Positions 11,356-23,410 of a stretch of 64,000 nt of DNA are shown here, piece by piece. Under the pieces are notes generated by a model. That model was not told the DNA's origin, did not search any database, and was given only the letters and a program-made list of their open reading frames with translations. Positions within the stretch are counted from its first letter, which is position 1. Each line of letters starts with the position of its first letter. Source of the stretch: Pelobates cultripes (taxonomy: Eukaryota > Chordata > Amphibia > Anura > Pelobatidae); assembly GCA_933207985.1 (NCBI GenBank), contig OW240913.1:354877554-354941553 (forward strand), written 5' to 3'. The position numbers and the translations under genes are program-made.

Positions 11356-12470
11356 CTGTAAAATAGAACAAGCGTTAGCAGATAATGCCCAAGCCTTTTA
11401 AATTGTGCGTACATTGAAAACAACCAACATCAACTTCTAGATGGCAAAGTCCCTTGAATAATTTAGATTATTTGTGCATATCTCAAAATGCTAGCCAGGC
11501 AACTGAACACCTATCATTCTAATATTGAATAACAAGCAGTGTGGGATGTGTACAAGACCAAGGCTATATATTTGGCTAGTGTGCCCCAGGTAAATGTACT
11601 TTTTTATCCTGGTATAAAAGGTTCACTCCGTGCATGCGCACTTCACCTAAGCCTGAAATGAAGACCTACTTGTTTAATTTTGTCCAAAATCGCTGAATTA
11701 GTTTGGTTCATTTAGCCTGAATTTTGCCTTTTGGTTTTCAATCACTACAATTCATTTTTTAGAGAAATCCTTCCAAATAAAATTTCCATATACCGGACTT
11801 GCGACATTTCATGGATATTTATTGAAAATAACATACATCGTGGTAATTCCTTTTTACAACAAGTTGAAGCATTGATCGCTTCAGGCTTTTTCTTATTTTT
11901 TGTGGACAGGCTAAAGCACATTACTATGGGCTAGATTAGATGAGTTTATATCTTGTAATCCACTAGCATAGAAACCAACGGGAAAATTGCTATTCGTTAA
12001 ACTTATCTCATCTAATACTATCTAGTGAAAATAATCACCTGTTCTTATACAGTATCAACTTTTCACCCACCAAGCAGCCTAACTTACAATGTAACTCATC
12101 AACAAGCCAATTGCAACCAACACTAGGTTTCTGCTTCTGCTTTTACACAAATGATGGCCAAGCAGGTGTGTGGCTTCTGTACAGACTCTCACATGAAAAT
12201 TTACAAGGGAACACTTACAAGTGACCGTGGAGTTGTATTCTGAAAGCAGGCAATGTGCTTACGAGAAGTCACAAATTGGGGAGGGAAATTGCTTGTGGAT
12301 ATAAAAATAGCATTAAAGGAGGCAAGTTCAAGTACTTCCCTGCTTTATAAGCTGGAGTGTTCCTTAAATTCAGCAAAGTCATGATAACAGAGGAAGTAGA
12401 AGAGGTAAATTATCGGTAAATGACCTCAGAAAGTGTGTAAGAAGGGAAGAGAGACATAATTTGCTTCAGA
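11356..12470. other. TASP1 intron, no feature seen
   Basis: AT-rich intron between the last exon in the window and the interrupted MITE. No repeat boundary or conserved peptide recognised. Confidence 0.45.
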
Positions 12471-13433
12471 AATGCCAAAGATAAAAATGGGGCCCCCTTT
12501 AGATCGCCCCCGAAAATTTGACTTTACTCACCTTTTTTCCCACGCTGCGCCGGTCTTGCAGCGGGTGGGCCCCACCTCTTTGGCTGAGATAATCAATTTT
12601 GATGATGGCAGCCAATCCAATGTTTCAATCGGCATCCCCTCAGAGAGATGCATTGAATCAATGAGAAGCATTCAGCGCCTCCATGCAGAGCGTGGAGACA
12701 ATTAACACCAGGGCAGCACTGAACTAGCAAGCACCTCTAGTGGACTTCTGAGTAACTGCCACTAGAGGTGTTCCTACACTGTTATGGAAACACTGCTTTT
12801 TCTAGGGAAAGGCTGCATTTACATTGAAAAGCCTGCAGGGACAGGCTATAGACACCAGAAGCACTACATTAAGCTGTATGTCTCTTTGTTGTTGATAATT
12901 ACAAGGAAAGTATTTTAACAACTAATATATCATGGTTTTGTTTTATATTTGGTTTATATTTTAAAGCCTGCAGGGACAGGCTACAGACACCAGAACCAGT
13001 GGCGTACATACAGGGGGAGCCCGGCCGCCCTGCGGACCCCTTCGACCGGATACCCACCGCCATGTGTTGCGGTCCCAGCCCGGCTGCACATGAAGGGGGC
13101 CCAATCAGCGAAGCAGCGCTTTAACAGCGCGACCGGGCCTTCTGAGATGACATCAGACGCTGGGAGGAAGTGACTGCCCAGGTCACTCCTCCCAGCTATC
13201 GGACAGAGCCGCACGGGAGGAAGAGAGGAGGTAGTCAGAGTGGAAACTCTGACTCCCATCAGGCTGAGCCACCACTGGACCTTGCATCTAAAGGTAGGAA
13301 ACAGGAGGGTGACTAAAATATTTTGTATATGTGTGTGTTTGTATGTATGTTTGTGTGTCTGTATGAATGTTTCTCTGTCTGTGCATGTGTGTGTTTGTAT
13401 GAGTGTCTGTATATATGTGTCTGTGTATGTGTG

Positions 13434-14273
13434 TGTTATGGGCAAATGCAAATATTACAAGTTTTAGAATGTAATGTATTTCTTAAACTGTGTACTTTGT
13501 CTTTAAGAGATATTGCAAATTGACAAGGTGTTAGAAATGGAACATATTGTTTTTCATAACTGTTTATTTAAGCAATAACCTCAGTGCATAATATGTTTAC
13601 GCCATTTTGTCCCAGACGAATTACAATAACAATAATGCATAAACAAGCTTCAAGGCTGTCCTATGACTCTTTCAGTACACAATATACTGTGGTAACCCTA
13701 AGTAGATAAGGATGTTCAGACTGTAAGATGCCATCTTGAACTAAGTCAGTAAAATTTCCATGACATATACACCCGTTAGTTATGGACTTGTATTTTTGCC
13801 AAGTTAAGGGAGGTCCTAAAATGAATAAAGTAAATGAACTACAGTGACCCTAAAATGACGACACCTAAGGTATAAATAGGTGTACTTTTAAATGTTAAGA
13901 CAGAGGAGAGACTTGGAGACAGAAGCTGCTCCATCTTAAAATGACAGAGAGGCTGACATGATGACATGTTCAGAAGGGTATGTTAACCTATTAATGATAT
14001 TTGCAAGCATTTAGTTTAATCTTATAAACGCTGCTATAGGGATTTTATCTCTCTATATTTATATTTTTATATAATAAATATCTAAAAGACAAAACTTTAT
14101 TGCTTCCAAAACAATCCTTATTTTATATTGTATTCTCAATTATTTATATATGTTAAATAGAGGATCTCTTACACTATATAAAATTATGGCTAAGATATCT
14201 GTTTGGTTAGCCCTACTAAGTTCTATGCTTTAAGACGTTATAGTGGTAAATAAGGGAACCAGCCGAGGTTACA
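13434..14273 (+). repeat. Candidate solo LTR inside the hAT-like element
   Basis: An AT-rich block of about 840 bp interrupts a TG microsatellite. It starts TGTTATGGGC and ends CGAGGTTACA, has a TATA-like GGTATAAATAGG at about 13870 and an AATAAA signal at about 14074, in the order expected for U3-R-U5. The flanks are TG repeats, so a target duplication cannot be resolved. It could also be native sequence of the element. Confidence 0.45.
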
Positions 14274-14317
14274 TGTGTCTGTATATATGTGTCTCTGTGT
14301 ATGTATGTGTGTGTCTG

Positions 14318-14351
<34 letters not shown>

Positions 14352-14368
14352 TGTATGTATGTATGTAC
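14318..14368. repeat. (TATG)n microsatellite
   Basis: About ten TATG units, then three TACG units. Confidence 0.9.
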
Positions 14369-14668
14369 GTACGTACATGGGGTCGCAGCTGCAACTGGGC
14401 CCGTCACTCCAGGGGGCCCGGCCGCCCTGCGGACCCTTGCGACTGGGTGCCCGCCACCATGTTTTGCGGCGCCGCCTGCAGGGTCCACGGATCAGTTTTC
14501 ACACCGGGGCCCCATGGATCGTGTGTATGCCACTGACCAGAACCACTACATTAAGCTATAGTTTTTCTGATACTAAAGGGTCTCTTTAAGTACATGCTTT
14601 TCTAAACGATCACAGTGTGAAAAATAAAGCATGACAGCAAACAGGGCTTGCATACCACAGACAATTAC

Positions 14669-14788
14669 CTGGCCAACTCTCCCAGGATGCTTCATGGCTA
14701 ATCCTCCACTGGAGACCGCAGCAGCAACATTCCCGTCTTGGTCAACAACAATTGCACCAACAGTGTCCAAAGTTCCTGAGTCATTCTC
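14669..14788 (-). CDS. TASP1: TASP1 exon with the autocleavage site and catalytic Thr (human ~226-265)
   Basis: Flanked by acceptor CCCCACAG and donor GTAATT, both ends in phase 0, 40 codons. It begins ENDSGTLD then TVGAIVVD. The bond between that Asp and Thr is the taspase-1 self-processing site (human Asp233/Thr234), and the freed Thr is the active-site nucleophile; its ACT codon is at 14764-14762. Further on the exon keeps SSGG (with the Ser equivalent to 252) and KHPGRVGQ (Arg 262), residues known from the family to line the active site. Substitutions relative to human are conservative, for example Ile for Val after GA, QD for HE, and Met for Leu before KHPG. The enzyme encoded here should therefore be catalytically competent. 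Confidence 0.96.
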
Positions 14789-15406
14789 CTGTGGGGTAAT
14801 AACCAGGATCGTTTGAAAAGAATATTAACAAGTCACAGGAGGCTGGCTTAATGTGAACAGATCCTACTATAAATACTGGAAAGGAAATGTAAGAATTTAA
14901 TTTCAGTTGAGAAGGTCAAAAGAAATACGTCATATTTTTTCCTGCATTATTTATCTTGGCTTCAAATAAATAGAACACAGCTTATCAGATGAACATATGC
15001 TGTATTATTATAACCTTAAAGAACCCTCTGTTCTCACCCGTCAGATAGAATACATTTCGTACAGCATTAGGCAAGTATGGTCATGCTTTATAGGAACTGT
15101 AATATTTAATTAACCGTTACAAAATGTATCTGAAAAGGATGGTGCACAGTGTTGGCAACACTTTATCTGAAAGCTGATAAATTACATGTCAAGAAAAGTC
15201 AATACTCAGCTGTCCAAATATTTCTGATCCACAGCTCCCATGATTCTTCATCAAAGGATCGCTGGAGCGGAGTTTTACAAAACAGAATTCGGCCTCAGCA
15301 CATACAGTGTGCTTTAATGTGGTACATACAAATGACCCTAAAATTCTCTGTTCCTACTAAATATAATACATATGGGACAGGGTTGTATTACAAGAGATTA
15401 ACTTAA

Positions 15407-15714
15407 AGGAACACTACAGCATTAGAAATACAAATATGCATTTCGAACACTATAGTGCCCTAGTTACCATTTAGGTGATTGTGCCATGGCTGCAAGGGTT
15501 ACTACATATACTCCATGCAAACACACATATACTACTCACAAATACAACCCTGTAAGGATGGGAAATTGGTACATCTCCAGCTGGCAAAGCATTGTGCAAG
15601 TTGCACGAAAGTTAAGAACCTACCTTTTAGCCATCCTTGCACTACAGGGGGCCCCAAAGATTTCTTGCACCAGGGCCCTCTCTACATTAGTTCCGCCACT
15701 GGACTTTAGCGTTC
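15407..15714. mobile_element. TTAA-associated MITE, short form
   Basis: Begins AGGAACACTACAGC after TTAA and ends near GCGTTCCATTAAAG, an imperfect inverse of the start. A fragment ending TTCCGCCACTG lies inside the right half and resembles the end of the hAT-like elements. Confidence 0.4.
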
Positions 15715-15805
15715 CATTAAAGCTAGGAAGATATGGCAAAACCATCATTAAATAGTATAGAAAACAGGATCTAGCCTATAATTTCCTACCTACAGACCTG
15801 ATTAA

Positions 15806-16245
15806 AGGACCACTATAGTGCCAGGAAAACATACTCGTTTTCCTGGCACTATAGTGCCCTGAGGGTGCCCCCACCCTCAGGGTCCCCCTCAGCCGGGCTC
15901 TGGGGGGAGGAAGGGGTTAAACTTACCTCTTTCTCCAGCGCCGGGCGGGGAGCTCTCCTCCTCCTCTTGGGCTGAATGCGCATGCGCGGCAGGAGCCACT
16001 TGCGCATTCAGCCAGTCCATAGGAAAGCATTTTCAATGCTTTCCTATGGACGCTGGCGTCTTCGCACTGTGATTTTCACAGTGAGAAGCGCCTCTAGCGG
16101 CTGTCAATGAGACAGCCACCAGAGGCTGGATTAACCCATTTATAAACATAGCAGTTTCTCTAAAAAAAGAGGGTTAACCCTAGCTGGACCAGGCACCCAG
16201 ACCACCTCATTAAGCTGAAGTGGTCTGGGTGCCTATAGTGGTCCT
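15806..16245. mobile_element. TTAA MITE, family A (piggyBac-like), 440 bp
   Basis: Terminal inverted repeats AGGACCACT and AGTGGTCCT are flanked by TTAA on both sides (15802-15805, 16246-16249). The left end folds on itself through CACTATAGTGCCAGGAAAAC. No open frame. TTAA duplication is characteristic of piggyBac transposases, so a piggyBac-like donor is inferred. Confidence 0.8.
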
Positions 16246-16316
16246 TTAAGGGGTTGTCCTGCCTACAGACCTGACTAGGGGCCCATCCTACCTACAGAAA
16301 TGACTGGGGGCCCATC

Positions 16317-16903
16317 CTACCTATAGAAACATAGAATGTGACGGCAGATAAGAACCATTTGGCCCATCTAGTCTGCCCAATTTTTTTTTAAAAATACTTT
16401 CATTAGTTCCTGGCCTTAGTTAGGATAGCCTTATGCCTATCCCACCCATGCTTAAACTCCTTTACTGTGTTAACCTCTACCACTTCAGCTGGAATCCTAT
16501 TCCATGCATCCACTATCCTCTCAGTAAAGTACTACTTCCTGATATTTTTAAACCTTTGCCCCTCTAATTTAAGACTATGTCCTCTTGTTGCAGTAGTTTT
16601 TCTTCTTTTAAATATAGTCTCCTCCTTTACTGTGTTGATTCCCTTTATGTATTTAAATGCTTCTATCATATCCCCCCTGTCTTGTCTTTCCTCCAAGCTA
16701 TACAAGTTAAGTTCCTTTAACCTTTCCTTGCAAGTGTTATCCTGCAATCCATGAACTAGTTTAGTAGCTCTTCTCTGAACTCTCTCTAAAGTATCAATAT
16801 CCTTCTGGAGATATGTTCTCCAGTACTGCGTACAATACTCCAAGTGAGGTCTCACCAGTGTTCTGTACAATGGCATGAGCACTTCCCTCTTTCTACTGCG
16901 AAT
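16317..16903 (-). mobile_element. 5'-truncated CR1-type LINE with reverse transcriptase C-terminus
   Basis: On the minus strand the frame 16882-16532 encodes LVRPHLEYCTQYW, then DIDTLERVQRRATKLVHGL, SLEERQDRGDMIEAFK and GHSLKLEGQRFK. This is the recognisable thumb and C-terminal region of jockey/CR1-clade reverse transcriptases. The 3' end, GGGCAGACTAGATGGGCC then ACATTCTATGTTTCTATA, resembles the octamer-repeat tail of CR1. Endonuclease and RT catalytic regions are missing, as expected for 5' truncation. The surviving segment has no internal stop. Confidence 0.8.
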
Positions 16904-16962
16904 ACCTCTGATTGGGGGCCATCCTGCCTACAGACCTGACTTGGGGCCTGTCCTACCCACAG

Positions 16963-18604
16963 GATGTTTTTATCTTCATACAAAGCAGACAGTAGTTATA
17001 ATAAACTGTTACTACCTTGAAGTAATTTAACTTCTGCTGCCTCTAGTATTTCTACCCCCACCATCCTGATTATATTTGCATGCAATGCAAAATGCATACA
17101 AACCAAGTGTCTACTGTTTAATATAATGTGCAATATAATTTTTATGCTATTTATTTTAATACTTAGCAAAACAAGTTAAAATAAAATGACAAATTTGACT
17201 TTATCAGGCAATTAGACCTACTTGAAGTGAGTTTCTGTAACTTTTCCTTTCCCATATAATTCCACATATACACACACGTTTCTAACTAATGGCACAAGGC
17301 TGCATCAGATAATTTGATTTAGAATGTGACTCCTATCATCATGGAAGTACTCACAGATGGAACTTTCTATCCTTAGTCTGAATAGCTTACCTTTCAAAAA
17401 AAGAATTTTGAAAACAACTTAAAAATTTGATATCTTAATAGACTTGTACAAATCGATTCTCTATCTTGGTGTCTTATTCATTGAGTAAGACTCCACAGGT
17501 AAATCCCAGACAATCAATTTACTCAATCGAAAAATTCTTTTTTTTTTTTTTTTTTAAAGTACGTTTGCTGGTGTGAACAAAAACTGCAATTAAAAAAAAT
17601 TAAAATGCTCTTTAATGTAAAATGAAAAAAAAAGATTTCTTAAACCTGTTTAATGTTGATACAAACAATAAGAAGAATTTTGAAATTGTCCAACTTAATT
17701 TATGATTTTCACTATGGCTGGATAAGGAGTTCTATAGGCAAGAAAAAAAATAAAACCATGAAAATTTAAAAAAATAAATATTAAAAACCCACACCTAATA
17801 TGAGGTAATGCAGACATAGAAAATCAATTACCCTCCGATACCGAGGAAAGCATGAAGCTGTGGCAGACATGGTCAGCATGTTATGGGTCAGAGCTGTTGG
17901 CGCTGGTAGTATTTACCGTAGAACGAGAGAAAGAAAACCAAATGACATCTTAAAACATGTAATAAACGTGGCATACAATCATCTCGCCTAGCAACACAGC
18001 CTTTGCGGTTATAAACCGAAAAGTGTATCCAGGATTTACAGGCATTTGTATTCCACTTTATTAGGAAGTTCTTTTAATAACACAAAAATATGGAAATTGT
18101 TTCTGGTAAAAAGTGTTTGTGAAAAATGCCAGATGATTTTTCTTAACTTTCTTTTCCCCTGCCGTGAAATTGCTCAAGGAGAGTTAGAGAACACTTGATA
18201 CACAGAGGAATGCCTCCATGTTGCATATCCTACACTCGTCCCTCACCATTAGTTGTATTTATTATGAAAACCGAGATGTAGCGATGACTTGTAGCCAACT
18301 GAGCAGGGCAGAAGGTAGTTCGCTTTCTTTTGATATTCAATAATTGTAGGGGTAGGAAAAATCATGCTCATTTTTACCATTCTTCGTTCACATGCAGGGA
18401 GTGAGATGCACTGAGCAGTACATCTTGGTACATGTGTGCATGTGCTTTTCTTTCTATACTATGACAATGTCAAGATCTGCTATAGATAGTCAGACTGTGG
18501 TCTGAATAAACCAAATTTCACTGTTTGTGCAAACACACCACCAAGAGGACGGTTGCCTAAAATTTACAATATGCCATAGTGGCTACAGTGCTTGCAATGT
18601 CCCT
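16963..18604. other. TASP1 intron, no feature seen
   Basis: AT-rich with homopolymer runs (for example T17 at about 17539). No exon or repeat boundary recognised. Confidence 0.45.
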
Positions 18605-18684
18605 TTAACCCCTTAAGGACCATACTTCTGGAATCAAAGGGAATCATGACATGTCACACATGTCATGTGTCCTCAAGGGGTTAA
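18605..18684. mobile_element. Short palindromic MITE (about 80 bp)
   Basis: TTAACCCCTTAAGGACC at one end pairs with GTCCTCAAGGGGTTAA at the other, with an ATGACATGTCACACATGTCAT palindromic centre. Related copies are at 40134, 41467 and 46499. Confidence 0.75.
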
Positions 18685-19075
18685 ACGGACACTACAGGCA
18701 CCCACACCATATCATCTCATTGAAGTGGTCTGGGTGCAGTGTCCCTGTCCCCTTAACCCTGCAAGTGAAAACATTGCAAAGGTAATATTACAGGGTCTTC
18801 GGGGCCTTTCAAAAAATGTAACTCCGTAAAACGACGCTGGACATCCTCACACTTTGCATGAGGACATCCAGTGTCTTGATAACCTCCATAGGAAAGCACT
18901 GAGTCAATGCTTTCCTATAGGGAAGGCCTAATGGGTGCAGCGATCGCCTGCCATGTATGTGCTTTAGGTTCCACCATCGCGAATGTCCGAGGAGGCTGAA
19001 AGCAGTCCTGTGCCAAGGGACCTCAGTGTGGGAATCAATTAACCCTTTCTTTGCTTTGTTGGGGGAGGGCAGAGG
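18685..19075. mobile_element. TTAA MITE, family D, partial
   Basis: Starts ACGGACACTACAGGCACCC immediately after the TTAA of the preceding palindrome. It shares the GACGCTGGACATCCTCACAC block and a GCATTGACTCAGTGC-type foldback with 9631-10086. No clear right end. Confidence 0.5.
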
Positions 19076-19784
19076 CCTAATCTCACTTCAGTTCTCATGA
19101 GATGCACAGAAGCCCTTCATACACTTTGTATGTAGCCAAAAAAAAAAAAGTTGTTTCACTATGGTCCTACTCTGAGATGTAAATTTATAAGATGTCTTTT
19201 TGTGATGTTTCCAATCAGTGGACAATTGGGGGACAGCAGGGATACAGAAACCCACCCACCCACAATCATAGCATTAAGGATAAGCTGAATATCCACACTG
19301 GCCAAGCCCCTAGAAGTGAAATTTTAGGCATGACATCCATGCTTCAGGGCATGTGCTTCCCAGGTGCACAGGATAAAAGTGGAGACTAAAATATATCGTC
19401 CATTAATCTAGCTTAAGATGTTACCCTCTACATTCTGCAAAACAGGATGTGATTTAACATACTAACAAGTCTTCAGGATCATTGCAAAGTAAGGGGACAC
19501 TGTAGACACAATAACCATTTCATCTCAGTGAATTGGTTCTAATGTCTCGAGTCCTCAGACACGGTCCCTCCATTCAGTATTAAACCATGCTCGAGCAGTT
19601 TCACACTAAATAAGAGTCCCTATATATTATTATACAAGTGATCAATATACAGTCATATGGAAAAAAAATGACTGGTTTTGTATATCAGGACATAATAAAA
19701 ATCATCTGCTCCTTAGTTCTCAAAATGATGTAAAAGTCCAACCTCAGATGATCCCCACTGACATATTACACCGTGTCATGATTT

Positions 19785-19929
19785 ATTTGGTTGTATTTAG
19801 ATTGTAAACTCAAGGGCAGGACCCTCTACCTGTTGTATCGGTCTGCTCTTATTGTATTGTCTTTTTCCCAATTGCACAGTACTGCGGAATATGTTTGGCG
19901 CTTTATAAATACCAGTAATAAATAAATAA
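19785..19929 (+). repeat. LINE-derived or SINE-like repeat with AATA tail
   Basis: Reads TTAGATTGTAAACTCAAGGG then TGCGGAATATGTTTGGCGC and TTTATAAATA, and ends in AATAAATAAATA. Inverse, diverged copies at 28712-28770 and 31755-31800 carry TTTATATAGC then the CCAACA/TCAACT words. It is clearly a dispersed family; class uncertain. Confidence 0.55.
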
Positions 19930-21073
19930 AGATTTACCTAAAGAGGGTGTACTTTCTTCTTCCCAGGACTGTATATTCTGAGATATAGTTCAATTAATTT
20001 AAGAGAACGTATAGAACACAAGACATAATATTCCATCTCTATGGAATATTGCTGCAAATCTCCTTTGGCCACACCGTGCCACTTTAACTAAAATGAAGGT
20101 CGTGATTCATTTTGACACATTCTTATTGGTCAGAATATAAAGTCTAAACGGTCTCGGAGTAAACAGAACTTCAATTAACACTCTGCTACTGTAGAATGTT
20201 TAATTTACATCATACACAATGGCCACACATGTGCCTATTCATTGACTGGCTATGGTCCTGGCTTCAGTGCAAACACCACTGCTAGCGTTTAGAGGTTTCT
20301 ACAGGATAAGAACACCAGCCAAGGTTTAAACCATAAATCACTTGTGGCATGTTCAATCTAAAACGCTTCAAGTCAAGACAGAATGAAAGCAACCAAGAGA
20401 AACATGTCAACGGTAAAGTGAATTACAAGCAAAGGGATTTGAAATGTGCATTTCATACAAAGAAAGTGCAGCTACTGATGGCTTCTGACACTTGGGAATC
20501 CTGTCCCAAATTAACCTGGGGCCGGCAGTAGGGGCTGCTGTACATAAGTGACTTTTAAATATGGAATACTGCAGGATTTGACAAATATTCTTAGAGGTTT
20601 TTTTTTTTGTTTGTTTCATTTCAAACTGCTATAGATAGTATTAAGCAAAGTGTCGGTATTTCTAGAAATCATGGGAAAGGTTTATAAAAAATATTTATGA
20701 GCCGAGTGTAGGATTTTCATGCCCTCAAATATTCCCACTTTTCATTGAAGTCTTCCCTGCGTCAGAGGGGACAGAGTGGCGCGGTAGAATACATTACTGC
20801 CATGGCAGACCAGTTGATATGGGCAATTGCCTAGGGGCTGAAGAATACGATGTAATATGATGTGTTACTGCATTGAGCCTGACAGTAATAAGCCAAACAG
20901 CAATATTTAGTGCCCAGCAAACATCTCATCATTGGGGTTACTTTCTACACAGAAATACTAATATTGTTCATGTGGATGTTGGCTGTTTTTCACTGTATGC
21001 CCACGCTAGTTATCCAATGATTTAGAACCCTCCTAATAATACTCATATATACATGTAGAGCTATGTCCCGAAA
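19930..21073. other. TASP1 intron, no feature seen
   Basis: No repeat boundary, exon or RNA gene recognised. Confidence 0.4.
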
Positions 21074-21077
21074 TTAA

Positions 21078-21609
21078 AGGATCACTATAGGGTCAGGAAC
21101 ACAAACATGTATTCCTGACCCTATAGTGTTTACCCTACCATTTAGGTAGCTTGTCCTCCCCCCCCCCTTTAAAAATATAAACCTCACCTTATTTCCAGCG
21201 CCGCGCAGGTTCGCCAGCGCTGGCTCCACCCATTTGTAACATCATCAAATTAGACGATTTTTAACCAATCCAATGCTTTCCCACATGGAAAGCATTGGAT
21301 TGGCTAAAATTTGCACGAGGGAGAAGACGACAAATGCAGTTCTGGCCAACCAGGACCTCCTCATAGAGATGCATTGAATCAATGCATCTCTATGAGGAAA
21401 ATTCAGCGTCTCCATGCAGTGCGTGGGGACACTGTGCAGCCCTGAGCCAGGAAGCACCTCCAGTGGCCATCTAAGGAGTGGACACTTGGAGGTGTCCCTA
21501 GAGGCAATGTAAACACCAGTGTTTACATGAAAATGCCTGAAGGGAGCTATTATACTCACCAGAACAAATACAATTAAGCTGTAGTTGTTCTGGTGACTAA
21601 AGTGTCCCT
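21078..21609. mobile_element. TTAA MITE, family C, 532 bp
   Basis: Termini AGGATCACT and AGTGTCCCT are flanked by TTAA (21074-21077 and 21610-21613). Inner foldbacks are CCTGACCCTATAGTG at the left end, the pair CCAATCCAATGCTTTCCCAC / GAAAGCATTGGATTGG, and GATGCATTGAATCAATGCATC. Confidence 0.8.
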
Positions 21610-22164
21610 TTAACACTAACGCAATGTAATCCTAATCAGTTTACAATGAATTTATGTTTTTTAAAATGAATAAAAATTAAATTAAAATTGAAATTAATAT
21701 TGTGTTCTTACATGATGGATGCACTTTAACCACAAGTTTACAACAACAACAAAAAAAGCTTAAAAACATTTTACTATTTTACTACATTAAATCATTTTTT
21801 CCTGATAATTATTCATGGCAGCATTTACTAATGGGGTTAGCTCCTCCCCTCACAGCAGAAAGGACAGGAAATAGAACTCTGAAACTGGTATAAATAGATC
21901 CTCCCCCTTCCCATCAGGCAGTCTTTTTTCCTGTCCTGCACAGCAGTTTGGAAGGCGTCTATTTCAGCAGTCTATTTTAAGCAGACCTAGATTTTTTTCT
22001 TTTATGCTCACCAGGCAATATTTTTTAGGCCCTGCCGGGGTTCAGCCCTGAAGATCCAGCAACACACTATTGTAAAAGTGGCTAGCTTGGGTACCCCCTT
22101 TAGTGACCGGGGGTCGGACCCAACCTCTCCCTGAAAGGAATGAAAATGGTCCACTGCATGCCAG

Positions 22165-22700
22165 GTTTCAGGCCTCTTATCCCTGAAGAGCCAGCAACAG
22201 GCCAGCTTGGGTACCCCCTCAGGGGATGAATGTGATATACTGCCTACATGAAGCCAGGCCAGGGTTCAGCCTCTTATCCCTGAAGAACCAGCAACAGGCC
22301 AGCTTGGTTACCCACTCAGGGGATGAATGTGATATACTGCCTACAGGAAGCCAGGCCTGGGTTCAGCCTCTTATCCCTGAAGAACCAGCAACAGGCCAGC
22401 TTGGTTACCCACTCAGGGGATGAATGTGATATACTGCCTACATGAAGCAAGGCCAGGGTTTAGCCTCTTATCCCTGAAGACCCAGCAAACAGCACATCTG
22501 TAAAAGTTGCCAGCCTGGGTACCTACATCAGCAACCAGGGGTCTGACCTATCTCTCTCTCTGAAGTGATGACAGCGGTCCACTGCATACATGAGGCCCAG
22601 CCGAGTCTAAGCCTTTATCCCTGAAGACCCAGCAAACAGCACATCTGTAAGAGTTGCCAGCCTGGGTACCTCCTTGAGCTATCAGGAGTCTAACCTATCT
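22165..22700. repeat. 97-bp minisatellite
   Basis: Units starting at CAGCCTCTTATCCCTGAAGA recur at 97-98-bp spacing (22167, 22265, 22362, 22459), then in more diverged form to about 22700. Each carries GGATGAATGTGATATACTGC. The repeat has no spacer/repeat alternation of the CRISPR kind. Confidence 0.85.
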
Positions 22701-23410
22701 CCCTATACCTATTCTACGTATTCCACCTGGGTTTGGTTTACACCTTCTCCCACTGGTGATGATGAACGGCATATGGGGTATAGATGGAAGCCTATAGTTT
22801 AAACAGTTTAGGCTGTCAGTTGTTCAAATCCCCATTTTGCCGCTGAAACACAGGCCTGTAATGGTTCAGGAAAGTGCATTAGTAATTTAGATTAAAACTA
22901 GTATAGGCACCTGGGTCTCTGTTCTTTCAGTACCTCCCAGCTGCTTACATTAGGCTTCCTTCTAACAAATAGGTCACATTTAGGAGGTTTGTGTGGTGAG
23001 CATTTAGGTAAGTTTATACATGAAAGGATGCTTGGTGCAAAAGAGTGCTGATAATGCAAGAAGGCATTGTGAAAAAGAATGCTAATAATGGATATCCTGG
23101 CTGTATAAAGTCTGCTGGAATTCCACAGTCCTGAAGACAGAGAAATATCCAATGTAAGAGAACTTTCCTGGATAACTGATTGAAGTACACACATGTATAT
23201 GACCGGTTTTAAAACCTAACTCTAAGTCCATACACACACACACACACACTTGTTTCTATCAAGGCATGTGGCATTGATTGCTATTATCTGTGCATTATCA
23301 CAAATAAGCAGGCTTTTGCAGACAGTGGAAGAATATACTGCATTGGAGACCACTGGGTCTCAGTATCTGTACATGAACTGGTTTCTGTTACAGCATCGGT
23401 ATGTTTCCAA

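Larger units (their letters stand above)
12997..14535. mobile_element. hAT-like DNA transposon, non-autonomous, 8-bp target duplication
   Basis: The left end CAGTGGCGTACATAC and the right end GTGTATGCCACTG are inverted repeats of each other. Both flanks carry the same 8 bases ACCAGAAC (12989-12996 and 14536-14543). CAGTG termini with an 8-bp duplication are the signature of hAT elements. The interior encodes no transposase. It holds two direct copies of a GC-rich block with core CCGGCCGCCCTGCGGACCC (about 13020 and 14420), TG microsatellites and an apparent solo LTR. Confidence 0.8.
12480..14592. mobile_element. Family C MITE split by a hAT-like insertion
   Basis: The left part (12480-12996) shares GAGATGCATTGAATCAATG, the GCGTGGAGACA segment and the AAGCACCTCTAGTGG segment with copies at 21078 and 45531. 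The usual terminal words, CACTACATTAAGCT then a GTCTCTTTA end, continue only at 14544-14590. The intervening 1.5 kb is the hAT-like element. AAGCCTGCAGGGACAGGCT occurs twice (12821, 12965), so a local duplication is also present. Confidence 0.6.
15783..16962. repeat. About 30-bp minisatellite split by two insertions
   Basis: Units of the form GGCCCATCCTACCTACAG plus ACCTGACTG occur at 15783-15805, 16252-16316 and 16904-16962. The gaps are filled exactly by a TTAA MITE and a CR1 fragment. Confidence 0.65.

Noticed and set aside
14216..14589. Frames on both strands around the TATG repeat
   Set aside because: Microsatellite translation plus GC-rich transposon end; no conserved domain.
22165..22700. 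CRISPR-like array
   Set aside because: The whole 97-bp unit is conserved; there are no unique spacers between short repeats, and the setting is a eukaryotic intron.
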